NCBI RefSeq assembly: GCF_007991735.1
Contig: NZ_BJYX01000017.1
Location: 1 to 64,000 of the forward strand
Reading direction: 5' to 3'
DNA length: 64,000 nucleotides
Origin: Terrabacter aerolatus
GTDB taxonomy: Bacteria > Actinomycetota > Actinomycetes > Actinomycetales > Dermatophilaceae
Both the position numbers and the translations under genes were made by a program. Under the pieces are notes generated by a model, which saw only the letters and a program-made list of their open reading frames with translations, searched no databases and was not told the DNA's origin. Positions 16,786 through 26,210 of this stretch are shown one piece after another. Position 1 is the first letter of the stretch. Each line of letters opens with the position of its first letter.

Positions 16786-17686
16786 TCACCCCGTCCAGCG
16801 CTGGGAGTCGACGACGGCCTGGTGGGCCCGGGCCCGGATGAGGGGCACGTCGTCGAGATCGGCCCAGACGTAGCGCGCGAAGAACCATCCCTTGCGGCGC
16901 AGTCCGTCCTCGCGCCGCTTCTCCGCGAAGGCAGCGCCCTTGGTCGAGTACTTCTCCGCGCCGTCGAACTCGACGAGGACGCGGGTGCCCTTGATGCGGA
17001 AGTCCGCGAACCGCACTCCGAGGCCGGTCTCGACCGCGAACTGGGGCTCGAGCGCGTACCCGAGCGCCCTGAGGCGGTGGCCGATGATGCTCTCGCCCGG
17101 CGACTCGATGCGGTGGTCCGCCTCCTCGAGGATGGCGCGCACGGGGCCGATGCCGCGACACCCGCCGAGCAGCTCGACGGCGGTGGTCAGCTCCGCACGC
17201 GTGATCAGCCCGCGGCGCAAGGCGGCATCGGCCGCAACGAGGGCACTCAGCGGCACTCCCTCCAGACCCGACTGGACGATGCCGACCGCGGTGGGCACAC
17301 GGTCGTCCGACGTCGACCGCAACAGCGAGAGCCCCGTCAGTGCGTGGTGGATCTTCACGTCCCGTCCGTTGCGGGTGGGCCCGGGCCCGTGGCGAGTGAG
17401 GGTGGACCGCATCCAGGTCGAGCAGGTAGTCCGGCAGGCCCTGCGCCACGAGCAGGGACTGATGGCTGATGAGGGCGCGGCCGTCGAAGCGACGCCAGCC
17501 TGCGATGGTGCGCAGCCAGTGGAGGTCGCGGGCGTCGCGAGCCGGGCGCACGGCATACCACCCGCGGATCAGGGGGGTGAGTGCCCCCAGCCGCACGGCC
17601 TGGGTGATGGCGCCCGGGCCGTGCCCGGCCCGACGCAGGCGTGCGGCGCTGACGACATCCCCGTGCGCGAGCTGCTCCAGATCCAT
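16786..17686 (-). pseudogene. DUF559/Vsr-like endonuclease-fold protein, frameshifted
   Basis: Two frames together make one typical actinobacterial protein. The N-terminal half (MDLEQLAHGDVVSAARLRRA to LLDLDAVH, an HTH-containing AbiEi-like region) is in one frame. The C-terminal half (LTRHGPG onward, with FRIKGTRVLVEFDGAEKYSTKGAAFAEKRRED, a PD-(D/E)XK core related to Vsr and DUF559) is in another. They join if one base is removed from the GGG run at 17400-17402. The span is 901 bp, one more than a multiple of three. It may be a genuine pseudogene or a sequencing error. These proteins are often multicopy in actinobacteria; function is unknown. Confidence 0.8.
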
Positions 17687-19136
<1,450 letters not shown>

Positions 19137-19177
19137 GCCGCGCGGGCGTCCCGCCACCCGTCGCCTCCCCCACGACC

Positions 19178-19218
19178 CGAGAGGGCCTGCTCCCGTATGC
19201 CGGGTGCCGGCCCTCTCG
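19178..19218 (+). terminator. serC terminator carrying the GTATGCC motif in its loop
   Basis: Outer stem CGAGAGGGCC (19178-19187) pairs with GGCCCTCTCG (19209-19218). The loop holds CCCGTATGCCGGG, so GTATGCC at 19195 sits at the apex of an inner CCCG/CGGG stem. Confidence 0.75.
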
Positions 19219-19241
19219 CGCATTCCCGCCGTCGCGCCCGC

Positions 19242-19261
19242 GTGACCTTCGGGTAGGTCAC
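19242..19261. promoter_or_regulatory. inverted repeat upstream of the transglycosylase gene
   Basis: GTGACC and GGTCAC flank eight bases (TTCGGGTA). It is 55 bp before the next start codon, in the promoter region. It is a plausible operator, regulator unknown. Confidence 0.35.
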
Positions 19262-19315
19262 TCGTTGAACTGACAGACCGCCAACGGAGGCGGCTGACGC
19301 ATTCGAGGAGTCACC

Positions 19316-20662
19316 ATGGTCCGCATCGTCCGCGCAGGCGCCACGACGCGCCGGATCGCTGCAGCGCTGCCGGTCATCGCCCTGGCCACGGCAGGCATCG
19401 CCTTCGCCGCGACCCGCGGCACCGACACCGTGTCGCCGACGGCGGCGATCACGGTGCCCGACCAGGCCATCACCGGCGGCAGCCCGCTCTACCCGCAGGC
19501 CGGTCCCGCCCCCGCTCCGATGCAGCTGCCCCCGATCTACCAGACGTTCACGAGCGACTACGCCCGCGTCAACGTGCCGTCCGCGGCACAGGGCGCGATC
19601 ACGGCCATCGACTCCCTCGCCCCGGTCCGGCTGGACGCCAACGGCATCCCTGCCGCGGCGGTCGCGGCCTACCAGCGGGCCGCCGGCGTCCTCGACGGGA
19701 TCAAGCCGGGCTGCGGCGTCGACTGGGCGCTCCTCGGCGCGATCGGACGCGTCGAGAGCAACCACGCGCGCTTCGGCGGCAACGTGCTCGATGCCAAGGG
19801 CATCGCCCGCCCGGGCATCATCGGCATCCCGCTCGACGGGTCCAACGGCACCGCGCGGATCACCGACACCGACGGCGGCGCCCTCGACCACGACCCCGTC
19901 TACGACCGCGCCGTCGGCCCGATGCAGTTCATCCCGACGTCGTGGAAGATCGCCGGCCGTGACGGCGACGGCGACGGGGTCGCCAACCCGCAGAGCCTGA
20001 CCGACGCCGTGACCGGCGCGGGTGTGCTGCTCTGCTCGGGTGGCACCGACCTGCGAGCGCCGGGTGCGGCCTACCAGGCCGTCCTGCGCTACAACCACTC
20101 CGACGCGTACGTCCGCACGGTCCTGTCGATCGCCGACGCCTACCGGCGCGGCGTGACCGTGGTCCCCATGAGCGCGCTGCCCGCCGCGCGCCCGGCCGCC
20201 GGGAGCGGCACGGGCACCCCCGACGGCTCAGGCTTCGCGTATGCCGGTTCGCCGGCTCCCCGTTCGACGGCTTCGCCGAGCGCACGCCCCACACCGAGCT
20301 CCTCGGCGAAGCCGTCATCCTCTCCGTCCGGGACGCCGAAGCCGGCGCCGTCGCCCAAGCCGTCCGGCCCGGCGAACTCGGCCCCGAAGCCGACGAAGGG
20401 CTCCCCCGGCCTGCCGCTGCCCCTGCCGTCCGTGCCGGGCCTGCCGCTCCCGTCGGTCACGGTGCCGCTGCCGCCGGTCACGAAGCTGCCCACGCCGACG
20501 CTGTCGCCGGAGATCGTGCGCCTGCTCGCCCTGCCCCACCTGCCGCTGCTGGCCACCGACCCGAAGGACCTCGTCCGGGTGCTCGACCCGCTCAAGGGCA
20601 AGGTCGTCTGCGTCCTCGTCGACAAGGTCGTGACCTGTCCCACGAGCGGTCTGCTCGGCTGA
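19316..20662 (+). CDS. secreted lytic transglycosylase-like protein
   Basis: A 448-residue exported protein. Residues 1-32 are a signal peptide (AALPVIALATAGIAFAA). Residues about 95-285 form an SLT/MltB-like domain: the catalytic-Glu region GVDWALLGAIGRVESNHARFGG, then VGPMQFIPTSWKIAGRDGDGDGVANPQSLTDAV and YNHSDAYVRTVL. This enzyme class cleaves peptidoglycan glycan strands, giving anhydromuramic ends. The rest is a long Pro/Ser/Ala linker (about 305-395) and a short C-terminal region with a CVLVDKVVTC pair that could form a disulfide. GAGGAG precedes ATG 19316. It resembles mycobacterial MltB-like proteins but is longer. Confidence 0.85.
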   Translation: MVRIVRAGATTRRIAAALPVIALATAGIAFAATRGTDTVSPTAAITVPDQAITGGSPLYPQAGPAPAPMQLPPIYQTFTSDYARVNVPSAAQGAITAIDSLAPVRLDANGIPAAAVAAYQRAAGVLDGIKPGCGVDWALLGAIGRVESNHARFGGNVLDAKGIARPGIIGIPLDGSNGTARITDTDGGALDHDPVYDRAVGPMQFIPTSWKIAGRDGDGDGVANPQSLTDAVTGAGVLLCSGGTDLRAPGAAYQAVLRYNHSDAYVRTVLSIADAYRRGVTVVPMSALPAARPAAGSGTGTPDGSGFAYAGSPAPRSTASPSARPTPSSSAKPSSSPSGTPKPAPSPKPSGPANSAPKPTKGSPGLPLPLPSVPGLPLPSVTVPLPPVTKLPTPTLSPEIVRLLALPHLPLLATDPKDLVRVLDPLKGKVVCVLVDKVVTCPTSGLLG

Positions 20663-20673
20663 CCTCTGCGCCC

Positions 20674-20707
20674 GCACCGCCGGTCCGTGTCCACGGGCCG
20701 GCGGTGC
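20674..20707 (+). terminator. transglycosylase gene terminator
   Basis: Stem GCACCGCCGG (20674-20683) with CCGGCGGTGC (20698-20707), 12 bases after the stop codon. Confidence 0.75.
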
Positions 20708-20793
20708 TGCGTTGCCGCCTCCGCGGGCCCCCTCAGTGGATGGTCTCGGCAGATGATCTCCGGCCGTCGCCTCCGGCAGCCGGTGCGGGCTCG

Positions 20794-20889
20794 TCAGCGC
20801 CGGTGGTCCACGACCGCGGCGACCACGGCGATGACGATGAAGAGCAGCAGCGCCGCCGCCGTGATCCGGTGGCGGAACCTGAAGTTCAC
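20794..20889 (-). CDS. 31-residue single-TM micropeptide coupled to the MFS gene
   Basis: GTG 20889 overlaps the TGA of the upstream MFS gene by four bases (GTGA), the same overlap used elsewhere in this operon. The peptide has basic ends and a hydrophobic core: VNFRFRHRITAAALLLFIVI, continuing AVVAAVVDHRR, long enough for one membrane helix. It could be an accessory subunit or regulator of the transporter, as with other small membrane proteins. Its reality rests on overlap and composition only. Confidence 0.5.
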   Translation of the reverse strand: MNFRFRHRITAAALLLFIVIAVVAAVVDHRR

Positions 20890-22172
20890 TTCGTGACCTC
20901 GGGAGCCGTCGGCACGGCCGAGGCGAGCTGGATGCGAAGGCGCGGTCGACGCTGGGTCTGAATGGTCACCGCGACATTCTGCCGACGGGACACCCAGAGG
21001 GCCACCGCCACGAGGCTCAGGCCCACCGCGATGGTGCCGATGGCGATGGTCCACCGCGGGCCCCACACGTCACCGATCCACCCGATGACGGGAGCTCCGA
21101 TCGGCGTGCCACCCATGAAGATGGCCATGTAGAGCGCCATGACGCGGCCGCGCATCACGGGGTCGACGCTGACCTGGACCATGGCGTTGGCCGTGGTCAG
21201 GGCGGTCAGGGCGGCGAGGCCGGTCGGCACGAGGTAGACGGCGAACATGACGTAGTTCGGGGCGGTCGAGAGCAGGGCCGTCGACACGGTGAAGCCGGCG
21301 AGGGCGACGAGCAGCACGCGCATGCGGGGGCGGGCCCGGCGCGCCGAGAGCAGGGCGGCCGTCAGGGAGCCGACGGCCATGATCGAGCCGAGCAGGCCGT
21401 ACTCCCCCGGGCCCTTGTCGAAGACCTTGGTCGCCATGAGGGCCATGGTGAGCTGGAAGTTCATGCCGAACGTCCCGAGCACGAAGACGAGCGCCATGAT
21501 GAGCACGAGGTCCGGTCGACCCTTGACGTAGCGCAGTCCCTCACGGATCTGGCCCTTGCCGCGCGCACGCGGCGACGGCGTCAGCAGGCTGGTGTTCATC
21601 CGGAGCAGCGCCACGAGGACGAAGAGGAAGGTCGCCGCGTTGACGTAGAGCGCCGGCGCGATGCCGAACCAGGCGATGACGAGGCCGGCGACCGCGGGCC
21701 CGACGAGCCGGCCCAGGTTGAAGGACGCGCTGTTGAGCGCCACCGCGTTGGGCAGGTGCTCGGTGTCGACCATCTCGGAGACGAACGTCTGGCGGGCCGG
21801 GTTGTCGACCGCCGTCGCGATGCCCTGGAGGAACGCGAGGGCGTAGACGTGCCAGAGCTCGACGACACCGGCGGCCGTGAGCACCGCGAGCAGCAGCGCC
21901 GTCACGAGCAGGGCCGTCTGGGTGAGGAAGAGGATGCGCCGCTTGGGGAAGCGGTCGACGAGCATGCCGGCGAACGGCGCGAGGATGAGGAAGGGCAGGA
22001 ACTGCAGGCCCGTGACGATGCCCAGCGCCGTGGACGAGTGGTCGGTCAGGACGGTGAGCACGAGCCAGTCCTGGGCGACGCGTCCCATCCAGGTGCCGAC
22101 GTTGGAGACGATCGCGCCGGAGGCGTAGATGCGGTAGTTGGGGATCGAGAGCGAGTGGAAGGTGGGGCTCAT
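20886..22172 (-). CDS. MFS transporter, EntS/MefA-like
   Basis: A 428-residue major facilitator of the multidrug/macrolide/enterobactin-exporter type. Family features include NYRIYASGAIVSNVGTWMGRVAQDWLVL at the start, LAPFAGMLVDRFPKRRIL between helices 2 and 3, and AVDNPARQTFVSEMV. ATG 22172 overlaps the TGA of the marR gene by four bases (ATGA), so the two are translationally coupled. Its own stop overlaps the micropeptide gene. Likely drug or metabolite export under MarR control; substrate unknown. Confidence 0.88.
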   Translation of the reverse strand: MSPTFHSLSIPNYRIYASGAIVSNVGTWMGRVAQDWLVLTVLTDHSSTALGIVTGLQFLPFLILAPFAGMLVDRFPKRRILFLTQTALLVTALLLAVLTAAGVVELWHVYALAFLQGIATAVDNPARQTFVSEMVDTEHLPNAVALNSASFNLGRLVGPAVAGLVIAWFGIAPALYVNAATFLFVLVALLRMNTSLLTPSPRARGKGQIREGLRYVKGRPDLVLIMALVFVLGTFGMNFQLTMALMATKVFDKGPGEYGLLGSIMAVGSLTAALLSARRARPRMRVLLVALAGFTVSTALLSTAPNYVMFAVYLVPTGLAALTALTTANAMVQVSVDPVMRGRVMALYMAIFMGGTPIGAPVIGWIGDVWGPRWTIAIGTIAVGLSLVAVALWVSRRQNVAVTIQTQRRPRLRIQLASAVPTAPEVTK

Positions 22173-22618
22173 TCGCTGGCCACCTTGGCGAGCACGGCGG
22201 CGGCGCGCTGGAGCAGCTCCCGCTCCTCGTCGGTCAGCTGCTCGAAGCGCGAGAGCATCCACTCGTCGCGGTGCCGGCGGATCCGCTTGAGCGCCTTGCG
22301 TCCCTCGGGGGTCAGCGCCAGGATCACCTGCCGGCCGTCGGTGGGGTCGTCGGCGCGGGAGACGTAGCCGCGCTCGACGAGCATGTTCGTCGTGCGCTTC
22401 ATGCTCGGGGCGGACACGCGCTCGATGTCGGCGAGCTCGCTGTTGGTGCGGGCCGTCGCCTCGAGGCGGCACAGCACCGAGAACTGGTGCGGAGGCAACT
22501 CACGGTCGGACTCGAAACGGACCCGCCGCGAGATGCGCATGCAGGCGAGTCGGATGTCGTTGGAGAGCGAGACGAGCTCGGCTCTGGAGAGCTGGGCGAT
22601 GGGGTTCTTGGCAGTCAA
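22169..22618 (-). CDS. MarR-family transcriptional regulator
   Basis: A 149-residue winged-helix regulator: FSVLCRLEATARTNSELADIERVSAPSMKRTTNMLVERGYVSRADDPTDGRQVILALTPEGR is the classical MarR DNA-binding core. The start is TTG 22618 with GAGGA seven bases upstream. It is the first gene of a three-gene operon with an MFS exporter and a micropeptide. An inverted repeat (TTAGCC/GGCTAA) lies 34-60 bp upstream of the start. By analogy with MarR systems it should repress its own operon until a ligand binds. Confidence 0.92.
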   Translation of the reverse strand: MTAKNPIAQLSRAELVSLSNDIRLACMRISRRVRFESDRELPPHQFSVLCRLEATARTNSELADIERVSAPSMKRTTNMLVERGYVSRADDPTDGRQVILALTPEGRKALKRIRRHRDEWMLSRFEQLTDEERELLQRAAAVLAKVASE

Positions 22619-22651
22619 GGGCGGATCCTCGGAAGTACAGTCTGGAGATAC

Positions 22652-22677
22652 TTAGCCTAACTCATTACCTCGGCTAA
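22652..22677. promoter_or_regulatory. candidate MarR operator
   Basis: TTAGCC (22652-22657) and GGCTAA (22672-22677) form an inverted repeat in an AT-rich patch that stands out in this GC-rich DNA, immediately upstream of marR. TTAGCCTAA (22652-22660) is itself a near-palindrome. Confidence 0.55.
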
Positions 22678-22726
22678 CCATTCCCGACCCTGGACACGCC
22701 GGCACCGCCCGGCCCCGGGGGCACGC

Positions 22727-22762
22727 GTGAAGGCCCCCTCCCGTGTGGAAGGGGGCCTTCAC
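22727..22762. terminator. strong bidirectional hairpin next to a GGCATAC motif
   Basis: A perfect 13-bp stem (GTGAAGGCCCCCT with AGGGGGCCTTCAC) around a 10-base loop. It is 54 bp beyond the purine permease stop on the minus strand, directly followed by GGCATAC at 22763. Confidence 0.8.
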
Positions 22763-22816
22763 GGCATACGTGCTCGGGCGACGTGACGCCCGCGCCCGGA
22801 GGTGCCTCGGGGACGC

Positions 22817-24313
22817 TCAGGTGAACATCGCCTGCAGCGGCGCCTTGACGAAGTAGATGACGAAGAAGCCCGCCACGATCCACAGCAGCGGGTGGATCTC
22901 GCTCGTGCGGCCCCGCGCGATCTTGATGAGCACCCAGGCGATGAAGCCCGCCCCGATGCCGACCGTGATGTTGTACGTGAACGGCATGAGGACGATGGTG
23001 AGGAACGCCGGCAGGGCGATCTCCATGTCGTCCCACTCGATGTTCTTGACCTGCGTCATCATGAGGAAGCCGACGATGACGAGCGCCGGGGCCGCGGCCT
23101 CGGACGGGACGACGGCGAAGAGCGGTGCGAGGAAGGTCGCGAGCAGGAAGAGCACGCCCGTCACGACCGAGGCGAGACCGGTGCGGGCTCCCTCCTCGAC
23201 GCCGGACGCCGACTCGATGAAGGACGTGTTGCTGCTGACGCCACCCGCGCCACCGGCGATGGCCGCCACGGAGTCGACGACGAGGATGCGGTCGGTGTGC
23301 GGCGGGTTGCCGTCCTCGTCGAGGAGCCTGGCCTCGGTGCCGATCGCGACGACGGTCCCCATCGTGTCGAAGAAGTCCGCGAGCAGCAGCGAGAAGACGA
23401 ACATCACCGACGTGACGATGCCGATCTTCTCGAACGACCCGAGCAGGCTGAACTGGCCGAGGATGCCGAGGTCGGGGGTGTTGGTGATGGTGTCGGGCAG
23501 CTTCGGCACGGTCAGGGCCCAGGCCGACGGGTTGGTCAGGGCGCCGGTCTTGTCGAAGACGCGCGGGCCGATGTGGAAGATCGCCTCGAGCACCATCGCG
23601 AGCGCCGTCGCCGCGACGATGCCGATGAGGATGGCGCCCTTGACCTTGCGGATGAGCAGGATCGCGATGAGGAAGACGCCGACGACGAAGACGAGGGTCG
23701 GCCAGCCGTCGAGGCTGCCGCCGATGCCGAGCTCGCTCGGGACCGAGCCGGGCGTCGTCGGACGGCGCGCGAAGCCGGCGTCGATGACGCCGATGTAGGC
23801 GATGAACAGCCCGATGCCGACGGAGATCGCGACCTTGAGCGGTCCGGGGATCGCCTTGAAGACCGCCTTGCGGAAGCCGGTCAGCACGAGCACGAGGATG
23901 ATGACGCCCTCGATGACGACGAGGCCCATGAGGTCGGCGAAGGTGATCTTCTCGCTCGCGTGCGTCAGCACCATGCCGGTGATGAGCCCGTTGATGCCGA
24001 GGCCGGCGGCGAGCGCGATCGGGAAGTTCGCGACGAGCCCCATGAGGATCGACATGACGCCCGCGACGACGGCCGTGCCGACCGCGACGAGCAGCTTGCT
24101 GCGCACCAGGTCGTTGGTGCCGCCGATCATCGAGCCCGAGCCGTCGACGACGCCCGAGAGGATGATGGGGTTGAGAACCACGATGTAGACCATCGTGAAG
24201 AAGGTGACGACGCCGCCCCGGATCTCGCGGGCGACGGTGGACCCGCGCTCGGTGATCTTGAAGAAGCCGTCGAGCCCGGTCGGGGCGGGCCGTGTGGTGG
24301 TATCCGTCGACAT
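22817..24313 (-). CDS. NCS2-family purine permease (AzgA/GhxP-like)
   Basis: A 498-residue polytopic transporter for hypoxanthine, guanine or adenine. The N-terminal ITERGSTVAREIRGGVVTFFTMVYIVVLNPIIL and the TM10 region GGAGGVSSNTSFIESASGVEEGARTGLASVVTG are hallmarks of the AzgA-like branch of nucleobase-cation symporter 2. Uptake would feed purine salvage. ATG 24313 is preferred to GTG 24322 and has an AGGGTG-like sequence upstream. It is divergent from the DUF2530 gene, an arrangement I believe is common in actinobacteria. Confidence 0.92.
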   Translation of the reverse strand: MSTDTTTRPAPTGLDGFFKITERGSTVAREIRGGVVTFFTMVYIVVLNPIILSGVVDGSGSMIGGTNDLVRSKLLVAVGTAVVAGVMSILMGLVANFPIALAAGLGINGLITGMVLTHASEKITFADLMGLVVIEGVIILVLVLTGFRKAVFKAIPGPLKVAISVGIGLFIAYIGVIDAGFARRPTTPGSVPSELGIGGSLDGWPTLVFVVGVFLIAILLIRKVKGAILIGIVAATALAMVLEAIFHIGPRVFDKTGALTNPSAWALTVPKLPDTITNTPDLGILGQFSLLGSFEKIGIVTSVMFVFSLLLADFFDTMGTVVAIGTEARLLDEDGNPPHTDRILVVDSVAAIAGGAGGVSSNTSFIESASGVEEGARTGLASVVTGVLFLLATFLAPLFAVVPSEAAAPALVIVGFLMMTQVKNIEWDDMEIALPAFLTIVLMPFTYNITVGIGAGFIAWVLIKIARGRTSEIHPLLWIVAGFFVIYFVKAPLQAMFT

Positions 24314-24359
24314 GGCGCACACCCTAGTGGTGGCGCGTTTCGCGCGTGCGACGAGACCC

Positions 24360-24365
24360 TAGGCT
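24360..24365 (+). promoter_or_regulatory. -10 element, leaderless DUF2530 gene
   Basis: TAGGCT lies exactly six bases before GTG 24372; no Shine-Dalgarno sequence is present. Confidence 0.5.
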
Positions 24366-24371
24366 GTCAGC

Positions 24372-24644
24372 GTGACCGACGAGACGAGCCCCGACGCGGC
24401 CCCGGGTGCCCCCGAGCCGACGACGCCCGAGCAGGTCGCGCCCCTTCACGTGCCGATGCTGCGGATCATCGAGGTCGGCCTCGCCGCGTGGGTCGTGGCC
24501 CTCGCCATCATCGTCGTCGTCCCCGCCCTCCACACGGGCGAGCGGAGCTGGTGGCCGTGGACGTGCGTGGCCGGTCTCGTGCTCGGCGGGATCGGCTGGG
24601 CCTACGTCCGCCGCGGGCGCGGCAACGCGCGCGACGCCGCCTGA
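24372..24644 (+). CDS. DUF2530 small membrane protein
   Basis: A 90-residue protein with two membrane helices (IIEVGLAAWVVALAIIVVVPAL and WPWTCVAGLVLGGIGWAYV) separated by a short loop, and a basic C-terminus. This matches the actinobacterial DUF2530 family, of unknown function. The N-terminal 27 residues are acidic and Pro-rich. GTG 24372 looks leaderless. A perfect hairpin terminator follows the stop. Confidence 0.8.
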   Translation: MTDETSPDAAPGAPEPTTPEQVAPLHVPMLRIIEVGLAAWVVALAIIVVVPALHTGERSWWPWTCVAGLVLGGIGWAYVRRGRGNARDAA

Positions 24645-24661
24645 GCGGTCTTCCGGAACGC

Positions 24662-24694
24662 ACGAAGCACCCGGGTGTATGCCGGGTGCTTCGT
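24662..24694. terminator. terminator with GTATGCC in its loop
   Basis: A perfect 13-bp stem (ACGAAGCACCCGG with CCGGGTGCTTCGT) and loop GTGTATG. The GTATGCC motif spans the loop and the first bases of the 3' arm. It sits between convergent genes. Confidence 0.85.
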
Positions 24695-24711
24695 CGTGGG
24701 GTCGTGCTCGG

Positions 24712-25593
24712 TCAGTCGGTGACGGGGTCGTCGGAGCCGTGCTGCTCCTCGGACGGTGCCTCGTCGCGGGCCTCGTCATCGGTCGGCGCCTCGGTCGGCT
24801 CCTCGCCCTCGGCCTCGGGGTGGGTCCCGGCGTGGGTCGCCCGCTCGGCCGGCTCGAGGTCGACGGCGAACTCGTCGACGATCGGCTCGCCGACCGGGAT
24901 CGGCTCGGGGTGGTCCATGTCGGTCTCGGAGTGGGCCCCGCAGCCGTGGTCGAGCGTGACGACGCGGCCGTCGGACGGGCTCCACTCGTTGGCGCACACC
25001 CCGAACGTCACGCGCAAGGCGCCCGCCATCGGCAGGAAGTAGCCACACGTCGTGCACTGGGCGGTCGCCTTGACCGCCACCTCGGACTCGGGGCCGTTGT
25101 CGCCGGCGTACCAGCGGCTCGCGGCGGCCTCGCGGCCCTCGGCGGAGAGCACGCGCGGACGCCCGAGGCCGAGCTCGAAGAAGGCCATCCGGTCGACGTC
25201 CTCCTCGCCCGTGGCCTCGAAGCCGGCCTCGAGGTTGGGGTCGTCCGGGCGGAAGGGCAGCACGTCGCCGGCGCCGAGGTCGCCGGGAGCCAGCCGGTCG
25301 GCATACGGCAGCCACTCGGGGGCGAGCACGGCCTCGGCGCCCGGCAGCAGGTTGGTCTCGCAGACCGTGGCCACCTTGGCGCGCGGCACGCGGGCGACGC
25401 TGACGCCCCACCGCCACCCGCGGTAGCCCGCCGACGTGCACTCGAACCAGTGCATGCCCAGACGCTCCTCGAGCAGGTCCATGCCGAGGTGTGCCCCGAT
25501 GGTGCCGGGCTCGGCGACCTCCTCGAGAACGCTGCGGGCGAGGTCGGACGCGGCCAGCAGCACGGCGTCCGTCTTCGTGGCGGTGACGGTCAT
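24712..25593 (-). CDS. DUF3027 protein with zinc-ribbon-like cysteines
   Basis: A 293-residue soluble protein matching DUF3027, an actinobacterial family of unknown function. The core has HWFECTSAGYRGWRWGVSVAR. A cysteine set around residues 175-215 (QCTTCGYFLPMAG, FGVCANEWSP, DHGCGAHSE) suggests a bound zinc. The last 60 residues are acidic low complexity. ATG 25593 lies four bases after the stop of the cold-shock gene, so the two form an operon. A link to RNA metabolism is possible given its partner. Confidence 0.8.
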   Translation of the reverse strand: MTVTATKTDAVLLAASDLARSVLEEVAEPGTIGAHLGMDLLEERLGMHWFECTSAGYRGWRWGVSVARVPRAKVATVCETNLLPGAEAVLAPEWLPYADRLAPGDLGAGDVLPFRPDDPNLEAGFEATGEEDVDRMAFFELGLGRPRVLSAEGREAAASRWYAGDNGPESEVAVKATAQCTTCGYFLPMAGALRVTFGVCANEWSPSDGRVVTLDHGCGAHSETDMDHPEPIPVGEPIVDEFAVDLEPAERATHAGTHPEAEGEEPTEAPTDDEARDEAPSEEQHGSDDPVTD

Positions 25594-25597
25594 CAGC

Positions 25598-25993
25598 TCA
25601 CTTCTCCAGCTCGTCCGCGAGGCCGCGCAGGGCGCGAGCGACGGTGGAGGCGAGCTTGCGGTCGGGGCGGCGTCCGGCGCGGTAACCCTCGCCGACGCCG
25701 TCGAGCAGCTGCACGACGTCCTCGATGATGACGACGAGCTCCTCGGGGGTGCGGCGGTTCTGCGCGGACTTGTTGGCGGCGACGGACTGGACGGGGTCGA
25801 GCACCTTGACCGACAGCGCCTGGGCACCCTTGCGGCCCTCGACGATGCCGAACTCGACCCGGACGCCCTTCTTGAGGGTCGTGATGCCCTCGGGGAGGGC
25901 GTTCGCGTGCAGGAAGACGTCCGCGCCGGAGTCCTCGGAGATGAATCCGAAGCCCTTCTCCGCGTCGTAGAACCTGACCTTGCCAGTCGGCAC
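25598..25993 (-). CDS. cold-shock domain protein with C-terminal extension
   Basis: A 131-residue protein. Residues 1-67 are a cold-shock domain with RNP1 (EKGFGFISED) and RNP2 (DVFLHANAL) motifs, which binds single-stranded RNA or DNA. The additional 60 residues (RTPEELVVIIEDVVQLLDGVGEGYRAGR) are helical. Classical Csp proteins end near residue 67, so this is the longer actinobacterial variant. GTG 25993 has GAGGTGG five bases upstream. Bases 25994-26210 beyond it hold its promoter, but I see no clear element there. Confidence 0.9.
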   Translation of the reverse strand: MPTGKVRFYDAEKGFGFISEDSGADVFLHANALPEGITTLKKGVRVEFGIVEGRKGAQALSVKVLDPVQSVAANKSAQNRRTPEELVVIIEDVVQLLDGVGEGYRAGRRPDRKLASTVARALRGLADELEK

Positions 25994-26210
25994 AGTCCAC
26001 CTCGTTCAGATCTCGGTCGGCCGCGTCACGGCACGACTCGATAGCGCTCCTTGCGCTTCGCTCCAGCCTAACGGCTCGGTGCAAGCCGGATTCCTCGGCG
26101 CGCAGGGGTGGAGGTCCCCGACGAGGCCGCCGGGCGCCACCGCCGGCAGGCACGAACGCGGCTGGTCGCGCCCCGACGGCGGCTGGTCGCGGCGTCGCTG
26201 CGCGGGCGGG

